From positions 1 through 9,947 of the forward strand of contig URTQ01000048.1 of NCBI GenBank assembly GCA_900550855.1: a DNA stretch of 9,947 nucleotides, read 5' to 3'. Shown one piece after another: positions 5,510 through 9,947 of the stretch (the first letter of the stretch is position 1; each line of letters opens with the position of its first letter). This DNA is from an uncultured Eubacteriales bacterium. Its GTDB lineage: Bacteria > Bacillota > Clostridia > Christensenellales > CAG-917. The position numbers and the translations under genes are program-made. The notes beneath the pieces are model-generated. The model saw only the letters and a list, made by a program, of their open reading frames with translations, was not told the origin of the DNA and did no database searches.

Positions 5510-6728
5510 TATTTTTCACCTCAAAAATTTCTATTTTGTTTACTTGCGCCTCAATCGCGCCGTCCGAACCCGTTGCCGTGACGGTATCGCCGATTTTGAG
5601 ATTCGCAACCTTGTTTATGGTTTTGCCTTGCGTTTGGATTCTGAAATATCCGCGTTTCAAAGTTTTGAGCGGCGAGAGATTGTCGAGCGAGGATATAGCC
5701 TTGTCCGCTCTTGCGTCCGCAATCTCGAACTTTCTCTCTATCTGCGATTTTGCTCGTTGCATAAGAAACTCGATTTTGTGTCCTCTCTGCAAATAGAACT
5801 CGGAAGCGAGCCGTCTTAACTTATTGCAACTTATCTGCACTGCCGAACTTTTCCTCTCGTACGCACGCGAGGCGTTGACGGAAAGTCTGCGCATATTCTG
5901 TTTCAATTCGTCGGCGAGCGCATAGTAGTCGTACGCCACGAGTTCGCCTGCCGCCGTCGGTGTCGCCGCGCGTTTGTCGGCAACGAAGTCGCAAAGCGAA
6001 AAATCGGTTTCGTGTCCGACTGCGGACACGACGGGGGTCTTCATTTTGTACACGGCTCTGACGAGCGTTTCGTCGTAAAACGGCGCAAGGTCTTCGAGCG
6101 AGCCTCCGCCTCTTGCGATAACGATAACGTCGTATCCGAGATTGTCCACGCGTTCGAGCACTTTTGCGATTTCCTTGCCCGCGCCCTCGCCCTGCACTCT
6201 AACGTCCTTAACCACGATGTCGATTACGGGATTTTTGCGACGCACCGTCGTCACGATATCGCGAATGACCGCGCCCGTTTTGGACGTTACGACAAGCACG
6301 TTTTTGGCAAATTGCGGAATGGGCTTTTTGTGCGCCTCGTCAAACAAACCTTCTTCTTGCAGTTTTGCTTTGAGTCTTTCAAATTCCAAAAACAACATAC
6401 CTTGCCCGACGGGTGTCATAGAACTCACTTGCAAAGAGAGTCTGCCGCCTTTGACGTAGTAGTCGAGCGAGCCGCGCGCAATCACGCTTTCGCCGTCTTT
6501 GGGAACGTAGGTTTTTTGCGCGTAGAAGCACACGCAGGACAGTTGCGAGAATTTATCCTTCAAAGTGAAATAAGCGTGAGGTCCGGAAAACTTATAGCCC
6601 GAAATCTCGCCGAAAACTTCCAAACCTTTGAAAATCGGGGCGTCAATGCACGATTTTATCGTGTTGTTGACCTCGCTTACGGATATCGTATTTTCAGAAA
6701 ATAGGGTTTTATCTGACACAATCGACAC
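5502..6728 (-). CDS. xseA: Exodeoxyribonuclease VII large subunit
   Basis: This is the catalytic chain of exonuclease VII, which degrades single-stranded DNA to oligonucleotides. Numbered from the GTG at 6728 (408 residues), the N-terminal OB-fold covers ~15-105, with VFGEISGYKFSGPHAYFTLKD. The catalytic core has RGGGSLEDL (206-214), SAVGHETD (235-242) and DKRAATPTAAGE (251-262). A long helical segment and a C-terminal basic/OB-like tail with LKRGYFRI and IGDTVTATGSDG follow. I prefer the GTG at 6728 because AAGGTG sits 6 bases before it. The ATG at 6770 would add 14 residues but has no ribosome site and lies beyond the usual family N-terminus. A strong terminator lies upstream, between this gene and nusB, and no convincing promoter was found between them. 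Confidence 0.95.
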   Translation of the reverse strand: MSIVSDKTLFSENTISVSEVNNTIKSCIDAPIFKGLEVFGEISGYKFSGPHAYFTLKDKFSQLSCVCFYAQKTYVPKDGESVIARGSLDYYVKGGRLSLQVSSMTPVGQGMLFLEFERLKAKLQEEGLFDEAHKKPIPQFAKNVLVVTSKTGAVIRDIVTTVRRKNPVIDIVVKDVRVQGEGAGKEIAKVLERVDNLGYDVIVIARGGGSLEDLAPFYDETLVRAVYKMKTPVVSAVGHETDFSLCDFVADKRAATPTAAGELVAYDYYALADELKQNMRRLSVNASRAYERKSSAVQISCNKLRRLASEFYLQRGHKIEFLMQRAKSQIERKFEIADARADKAISSLDNLSPLKTLKRGYFRIQTQGKTINKVANLKIGDTVTATGSDGAIEAQVNKIEIFEVKNNG

Positions 6729-6790
6729 TTTATACACCTTTTTTGCAGTAAAACACCGATTTTTCGGCATTTTTGCGCTGTTTTTGAGTC

Positions 6791-6852
6791 AAAAAATCCC
6801 GAAATATCAAACATTTGCACGTCAATTCTGCATCATTTGAAAATTTCGGGAT
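6791..6852 (-). terminator. Long-stem terminator between nusB and xseA
   Basis: On the minus strand ATCCCGAAAT (6852-6843) pairs perfectly with ATTTCGGGAT (6805-6796), continued inside by TCAAA (6840-6836) with TTTGA (6811-6807), and followed by a T-run to 6791. The loop is ~24 bases, longer than in simple terminators. It begins 14 bases after the nusB stop codon. It would end the asp23-nusB transcript, or attenuate reading into xseA. Confidence 0.8.
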
Positions 6853-6865
6853 AGGTTGTCAACGT

Positions 6866-7261
6866 TTAGTCTATATCTTTCACTATCTTTGCAAGCACAC
6901 CGTTTACGAAAGAGCCGGATTTGTCCGTGCCGTACTTCTTTGAAAGTTCGACCGCCTCGTTTATTACCACTGCGTTCGGCGCGGTATGTTCCGTAAGTTC
7001 GTACGTCGCGACCAAAAGCACCGCGTAGTCGGGACGATACACTCTTTCGAGCGTGTAGCCTTCCAGATGGCTTTCGATAATCTTTTTTAGTTTCTCGTCG
7101 TTTGTGGCAACGCCGAGATACGTCGAGTTGATATACTGTCTGTCGTCTTCGGTGAGGTCGCTGTCAACGAGCATCAATTCCAAAGTTGACTCGTTCACCG
7201 AGCCGTAGAAGGTGTACTCGAACACCAGTTTGAACACGTTTTCTCTTGCTATTCTTCTCAT
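6866..7261 (-). CDS. nusB: Transcription antitermination protein NusB
   Basis: NusB binds boxA RNA with NusE (S10) and supports antitermination and rRNA transcription. The 131-residue all-helical protein shows RRIARENVFKLVFEY at the N-terminus (2-16), LERVYRPDYAVLLVATYEL (75-93), VINEAVELSKKYG (98-110) and FVNGVLAKI (117-126), which are the conserved family blocks in order. The length is typical (130-150). The ATG at 7261 follows the stop of the Asp23-family gene after 2 bases (TAATTATG) with no clear ribosome site, so translation is probably coupled. The neighbouring Asp23-family gene matches the yqhY-nusB pair of Bacillus. Confidence 0.96.
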   Translation of the reverse strand: MRRIARENVFKLVFEYTFYGSVNESTLELMLVDSDLTEDDRQYINSTYLGVATNDEKLKKIIESHLEGYTLERVYRPDYAVLLVATYELTEHTAPNAVVINEAVELSKKYGTDKSGSFVNGVLAKIVKDID

Positions 7262-7263
7262 AA

Positions 7264-7566
7264 TTATTGCGCTACGTTTACCGTGACAACCTGCACGTTT
7301 ACGGACTGAACCTTAAACTTGGTTGCGCCTTCGATTTGTTTTTTGACTTTCTCTTGCAAAACCGCCACTTGCGTCGGGACGCTGTATCCCAAATCGATAC
7401 TCACGAAAAAGTCGACGGTGACTTTTTCGTTGGGCAAAACGTATACGGACACCGCGCCGCGATTGCGCTTCGAATTGAGAAGGCGTATACCCTCGACGTC
7501 TTGCGCCGCTTCGGTTGCGAGCGAAACGAGCACGTCGTTCAATACCGGTGATTTTTCTTTTGCCAT
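7264..7566 (-). CDS. Asp23/Gls24 family protein (YqhY-like)
   Basis: This 100-residue protein belongs to the Asp23/Gls24 family. It shows an N-terminal helix (NDVLVSLATEAAQDVEGIRLL, about 10-30), a strand with VSVYVLPNEKVTVDFFVSIDLGYSVP, and a C-terminal VQSVNVQVVTVNVA strand. The position just before nusB matches B. subtilis yqhY, a paralogue linked there to acetyl-CoA carboxylase genes and implicated in lipid synthesis control. Here accB and accC are absent, so that link is not visible. It is a small cytoplasmic protein with no membrane segment. GAGGT lies 7 bases before the ATG, below a near-consensus promoter. It is first in a two-gene unit with nusB. Confidence 0.92.
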   Translation of the reverse strand: MAKEKSPVLNDVLVSLATEAAQDVEGIRLLNSKRNRGAVSVYVLPNEKVTVDFFVSIDLGYSVPTQVAVLQEKVKKQIEGATKFKVQSVNVQVVTVNVAQ

Positions 7567-7586
7567 ATTCGACCTCTTTTTTGATT

Positions 7587-7615
7587 ATTATATCACACGC
7601 GAAAAATTATATCAA
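7587..7615 (-). promoter_or_regulatory. Strong vegetative-type promoter of asp23-like/nusB
   Basis: The minus strand reads TTGATA (7615-7610), a 17-base spacer, then TATAAT (7592-7587), preceded by TG at the extended -10 position (GTGATATAAT). The ATG at 7566 is 20 bases below the -10. This shows that the housekeeping genes are not dependent on the upstream sporulation operon. Confidence 0.85.
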
Positions 7616-7665
7616 CCGCTCGCAAAAATTATTTTGAGCGTAAAGCGGCGCATATGCGGCGCAAA

Positions 7666-7696
7666 TAGCAAAAGCGCACCGCTCTTGCGATGCGCT
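7666..7696 (-). terminator. Terminator of the spoIIIA operon
   Basis: On the minus strand AGCGCATCGC (7696-7687) pairs with GCGGTGCGCT (7682-7673) around AAGA, a 10-bp stem with one T-G wobble, followed by TTTGCTATTT. It starts 19 bases after the spoIIIAH stop. The T-run is interrupted, so efficiency may be moderate. Confidence 0.75.
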
Positions 7697-7715
7697 CTAT
7701 CTTATCCCCCCTACG

Positions 7716-8210
7716 TCAGTTGAAAGGAATAACTTTGACCTCTGTCGGTTTGAACGTGGTTTCGGACACTACGACGGAAAGAATTTGGTTTGCCTGTTCT
7801 GCGCTCAACTCGCTCTGACCCACCACGATACTCACGCCCTTGTCGCTTATCGTGACGATTGCGTCTTCGAATCCTCTGCCCTTGATGAGAGTTTCCAGAG
7901 CAAGTTCCTTTTCCATTCTTTCAACAAGCAACATTTTCTGTTCTTGCGCCGTGGTCTTTGCGCTTTCGGAACTGTCTTCCGAATTCATAATCGCGTCGAG
8001 ATACAAGAACTCGGATTCTCTCGTCGCGTCGCGGTCGCTTCTCGCCGCCGCAAAGAAAGTTTGGGTTACGGTGTTTTGTTGTCCCGTCACGTCGTCGGAC
8101 GTCTTGTTGAGTTTGTCGCTCAAAACGAAGTTCAGCACGCCCGTTGCAACGAGCAAGGCAACCATAACCGACAAAACGATTATCTTTTTGGTTTTTGCTT
8201 TCATTTTCAT
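7716..8210 (-). CDS. spoIIIAH: Stage III sporulation protein AH
   Basis: SpoIIIAH is anchored in the mother-cell membrane and meets SpoIIQ from the forespore, forming part of the channel needed for late forespore gene expression. The 164-residue protein has a Lys-rich start, one membrane segment (about 8-28, VLSVMVALLVATGVLNFVL), a linker, and a YscJ/FliF-like ring-building domain. The C-terminal domain shows the family helix FAAARSDRDATRESEFLYLD and the strand EDAIVTISDKGVSIVVGQSE. B. subtilis SpoIIIAH is ~218 residues, so this one has a short linker. I use the ATG at 8210 because GGAGG lies 5 bases before it; an upstream TTG at 8222 overlaps that ribosome site. It is 19 bases after spoIIIAG and is last before a terminator. 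Confidence 0.93.
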   Translation of the reverse strand: MKMKAKTKKIIVLSVMVALLVATGVLNFVLSDKLNKTSDDVTGQQNTVTQTFFAAARSDRDATRESEFLYLDAIMNSEDSSESAKTTAQEQKMLLVERMEKELALETLIKGRGFEDAIVTISDKGVSIVVGQSELSAEQANQILSVVVSETTFKPTEVKVIPFN

Positions 8211-8229
8211 ATATTCCTCCAATATGTTC

Positions 8230-8616
8230 TCATTTTGTGCGACTCATAACGCTTACGATTTCGGAATCCACGCCGAGCGCGGATGACGCCGCCTGCAAAA
8301 GCCTGAGTCTTACGAGCGGATTGTTTGCGCCGTCCGCAATGACGAGTACGCCGACCACCTGCCCCGACGATTTTGTTATCATCGTTTCCACTTCGCCCGC
8401 GCCTTCCACCGAAGAAAGTATGCTCGAAAGCCTCGTTTCTTCGTCGTTCTGGAATGTCTGCGCTGCGCTCTGTTTTGTCGTCGCTACGTTAGAGTATATG
8501 ATGAGCGCGATGGCAATTATGAATATCAAAACGATAATCTTTATATTTTTTATCCCTTTGATTTTCTCGAAAACGCCTTTTGCGTCGGCTTTGATTTTGT
8601 CAATCCCTTCGCTCAT
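8230..8616 (-). CDS. spoIIIAG: Stage III sporulation protein AG
   Basis: SpoIIIAG forms a large ring in the mother-cell/forespore channel complex. The 128-residue protein has a charged cytoplasmic N-terminus, one membrane segment (about 25-43, IKIIVLIFIIAIALIIYSNV) and a compact ring-building domain. Family marks are ETRLSSILSSVEGAGEVETM (60-79) and VLVIADGANNPLVRLRLLQA (90-109). B. subtilis SpoIIIAG is ~229 residues; the beta-triangle insertion between the helices seems absent, as in shorter clostridial versions. The ATG at 8616 has no visible Shine-Dalgarno sequence; upstream bases are ATATATTTTGAT. It is 303 bases from spoIIIAF, whereas these genes usually touch or overlap, so it may also have its own promoter. 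Confidence 0.93.
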   Translation of the reverse strand: MSEGIDKIKADAKGVFEKIKGIKNIKIIVLIFIIAIALIIYSNVATTKQSAAQTFQNDEETRLSSILSSVEGAGEVETMITKSSGQVVGVLVIADGANNPLVRLRLLQAASSALGVDSEIVSVMSRTK

Positions 8617-8655
8617 ATCAAAATATATATCGGGTGCTTTTCAAATATTCCGCAA

Positions 8656-8683
8656 ATTATATAAAAGGTGTAAAAAACGGCAA
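8656..8683 (-). promoter_or_regulatory. Possible promoter of spoIIIAG-AH
   Basis: The minus strand reads TTGCCG (8683-8678), a 16-base spacer, then TATAAT (8661-8656), 39 bases before the spoIIIAG ATG. It resembles a vegetative promoter, whereas the spoIIIA operon is normally driven by sigma-E in the mother cell. I see no clear sigma-E pair here. The region is A/T-rich, so a chance match is possible. Confidence 0.4.
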
Positions 8684-8732
8684 AATATCAATGCGAAATA
8701 TGCGGCAAAACCACTGGAAATACTTGCTTTTC

Positions 8733-8787
8733 GCGCGCACGCGCGCACGCGAAATTTTGATGTACCTGCGGGCGCGCGCGTGCGCGC
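8733..8787. repeat. 14-bp GC-alternating inverted repeat
   Basis: GCGCGCACGCGCGC (8733-8746) is the exact reverse complement of GCGCGCGTGCGCGC (8774-8787), with a 27-base loop. Both arms are strictly alternating purine and pyrimidine. No T-run follows on either strand, so it is not a standard terminator. It could slow transcription, stabilise one end of a processed message, or adopt left-handed DNA. Confidence 0.75.
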
Positions 8788-8815
8788 ATTAGAGCGTATT
8801 TTTCGCACTTTTTTT

Positions 8816-8919
8816 GGCGTTTTCAAAAGATGTTTTGCCGTTTTCGAATCGGATTTTTCATAGATAATTTGCCGTTTTCAAACGATATTTTTTTTGCAAT
8901 TTTCAAGCGGAAATTCAAA
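8816..8919. repeat. Four degenerate tandem copies of a GCCGTTTTC unit
   Basis: Plus-strand units begin GGCGTTTTCAAAAGATGTTTT (8816-8836, one G in place of C), GCCGTTTTCGAATCGGATTT (from 8837), GCCGTTTTCAAACGATATTT (from 8871) and GCAATTTTCAAGCGGAAATT (from 8896). Each is roughly a G-C-G-TTTTC core followed by a purine-rich GAT/GGA and a T-run. Spacing is 21, 34 and 25 bases, so the copies are irregular. They begin right after the spoIIIAF stop codon. Confidence 0.5.
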
Positions 8920-9357
8920 TCAAAATTCGCTGTAAATAACTCTTATTATATTCTTTGAAACGTTCAACGTTTCGGACGCGATTGCGACGATTTTTTCGCC
9001 CGATATCTGCGTTTTTTCGACGTATACCCAAACGCTCGTGGCAACCGTTCCGTCGTAGTTTATCTCTACCCTACTCTCGCAACCCTCGTTTTGCAGAGCA
9101 AGGCGCACCTTCTCGCTCGACTTCAAAGTTAAATCGAGCCCCGTCGAAACGCTCGTATCGTTTTTTGAAAACATATCGTCGACGTTCAACGTCCATTCCG
9201 CTTTGGCTATGGTCGGAATTATCGAAGCAATGGCAAACACAACGAGAAGCGAAAACGCGCCCTTGACGTACTTCGTGCTTTTTCCGCTCGGCAAAACTAT
9301 TTCGAGAAGCACGCCAAGACATATCACACCCACGACAGACATTATCCACGCGCTCAT
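8920..9357 (-). CDS. spoIIIAF: Stage III sporulation protein AF
   Basis: SpoIIIAF is a membrane component of the SpoIIIA-SpoIIQ channel complex. The 145-residue protein has two membrane segments (about 4-22 and 32-50) flanking LPSGKSTKYVKGAFSLLVVF, the family hallmark, then a soluble domain (~60-145) of the ring-building type ending in SKNIIRVIYSEF. B. subtilis SpoIIIAF is ~206 residues; the linker is shorter here but both halves of the soluble domain appear present, so I do not call it truncated. Its ATG follows the spoIIIAE stop by one base (TGATATG), indicating coupled translation. The distance to spoIIIAG is unusually large. Confidence 0.92.
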   Translation of the reverse strand: MSAWIMSVVGVICLGVLLEIVLPSGKSTKYVKGAFSLLVVFAIASIIPTIAKAEWTLNVDDMFSKNDTSVSTGLDLTLKSSEKVRLALQNEGCESRVEINYDGTVATSVWVYVEKTQISGEKIVAIASETLNVSKNIIRVIYSEF

Positions 9358-9358
9358 A

Positions 9359-9947
9359 TCACACCCCGAAATTGCAAGACGATATCAAAAGCATAAGAAG
9401 TAAGAAGAACAAAAACGCAACGCCGGCAAGCGCGGTTATTAGCAGATTCATATTTTTGGATACCGAAAACAAAAGTCCCGACGTTCGCGAATCGCCGAGC
9501 GGCTCGCATATGGCGGAAGTGAGTTTTAGCACGAGCGAAAATACCACCACTTTGAGAATGGGAAAAGCGGCGACGGCGCACAGCACGATTGCGCCCGTGT
9601 AGCCGAGCGCGTTTTTGACGAGTACGACGGAAGCCGTGAGCAAATCCAGTCCGTCGGACAGGTAGCCGCCCAAAATGGGAACGTAACTCGAAACCGCAAA
9701 TTTTGCGACGTTGAATCCGAATTTGTCCACCGCGCCGCCCGTTATCCCATGCACCGTGAGAAAGGTTGCGTATATGCCGAACGCTATGCCGACAAGCCAA
9801 CCCGAAGCGGACTTTATGAGTTTTGCGAGTTTGTCGAGTTTGACCGTCGTCGAAATGTTGCCCACGACGCAGAACACTATGCACGCAATAAACGCAGGCA
9901 AAACCACCGTCGTGACGAGTTTCATAATGAACGTGCTGAGCACCGCC
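9359..9947 (-). CDS. spoIIIAE: Stage III sporulation protein AE (5' part outside the window)
   Basis: The C-terminal ~195 residues of SpoIIIAE are present; the family is ~380-400 residues, so about half lies beyond base 9947. SpoIIIAE is a polytopic membrane protein and a conserved core of the SpoIIIA export-like complex. Several hydrophobic segments are visible, together with family motifs VAKFAVSSYVPILGGYLSDG, LLTASVVLVKNALGYTGAIV and LKLTSAICEPLGDSRTSGLL. The frame is open to the window edge (the first visible codons are GCG GTG CTC), so the GTG at 9943 and the later ATG are internal codons, not starts. The stop is one base before the spoIIIAF ATG. Confidence 0.94.
   Translation of the reverse strand, partial: AVLSTFIMKLVTTVVLPAFIACIVFCVVGNISTTVKLDKLAKLIKSASGWLVGIAFGIYATFLTVHGITGGAVDKFGFNVAKFAVSSYVPILGGYLSDGLDLLTASVVLVKNALGYTGAIVLCAVAAFPILKVVVFSLVLKLTSAICEPLGDSRTSGLLFSVSKNMNLLITALAGVAFLFFLLLMLLISSCNFGV

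Larger units (their letters stand above)
8617..8919. other. 303-bp non-coding gap inside the spoIIIA operon
   Basis: No convincing gene is seen here. A 61-codon frame at 8641-8826 (minus) is Arg/Ala-rich, spans the GC hairpin, lacks a ribosome site and is probably not coding. The gap holds, in transcription order, four degenerate copies of a TTTTC-containing repeat (8919-8816), a 14-bp GC-alternating hairpin (8787-8733), a possible promoter (8683-8656), and an A/T-rich leader for spoIIIAG. Confidence 0.6.

Noticed and set aside
4770..5819. 349-codon plus-strand frame
   Set aside because: It crosses ispA, xseB and xseA in antisense, all with strong family motifs on the minus strand.
6729..6770. 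ATG at 6770 as the xseA start
   Set aside because: No ribosome site precedes it, while GTG at 6728 has AAGGTG at a good distance and gives the usual family N-terminus.
8641..8826. 61-codon minus-strand frame in the spoIIIAF-spoIIIAG gap
   Set aside because: It runs through the GC hairpin, is Arg/Ala-rich, and has no ribosome site or recognisable motif.
8816..8919. CRISPR-like array
   Set aside because: Repeat copies are degenerate, short and irregularly spaced, and no cas genes are present.

Overview
The window looks like a chromosomal segment of an endospore-forming Clostridia-type Firmicute. The main evidence is the 3' half of a spoIIIA operon (spoIIIAE-AF-AG-AH) followed by the asp23-family/nusB/xseA/xseB/ispA block, in the order known from Bacillus and Clostridia. 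Every gene I can support lies on the minus strand, so the window reads from base 9947 down to base 1. I cannot fix the genus. A lineage of uncultured gut Clostridia (Christensenellales-like) is only a guess.

Layout in transcription order: (1) 9947-7716, spoIIIAE (5' truncated by the window edge), spoIIIAF, an unusual 303-bp gap with a GC-alternating hairpin and degenerate repeats, then spoIIIAG and spoIIIAH, ending in a hairpin terminator. These are mother-cell and channel components of the feeding-tube complex of sporulation. (2) 7615-6791, a strong vegetative-type promoter driving an Asp23/YqhY-like gene and nusB, ending in a long-stem terminator. (3) 6728-4473, xseA-xseB-ispA, tightly packed: exonuclease VII large and small subunits and a farnesyl-diphosphate-type prenyl synthase. 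accB, accC and folD, which sit in this block in Bacillus, are absent, and dxs does not follow ispA. (4) 4441-3370, a tRNA zone: promoter, tRNA-Gly(GCC), tRNA-Cys(GCA), terminator; then a four-helix-bundle (23S-IVS family) gene with its own promoter and terminator; then promoter, tRNA-Leu(UAA), terminator. (5) 3313-1421, a promoter and a 600-residue protein that joins a degenerate, probably inactive EAL domain to a charged coil and aromatic/glycine repeats. (6) 1212-48, a membrane-anchored protein of unknown function with a low-complexity cytoplasmic tail.

Transcription signals are unusually readable. Five promoters have a -35, a 17-bp spacer and a -10 close to the vegetative consensus. Five hairpin terminators can be drawn base by base, so the window divides into clear transcription units. 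The most unusual items are the EAL-like/repeat fusion, the GC-alternating hairpin inside the spoIIIA operon, a spacer sequence complementary to the tRNA-Cys 3' end, and an apparent deletion after the second aspartate motif of IspA.
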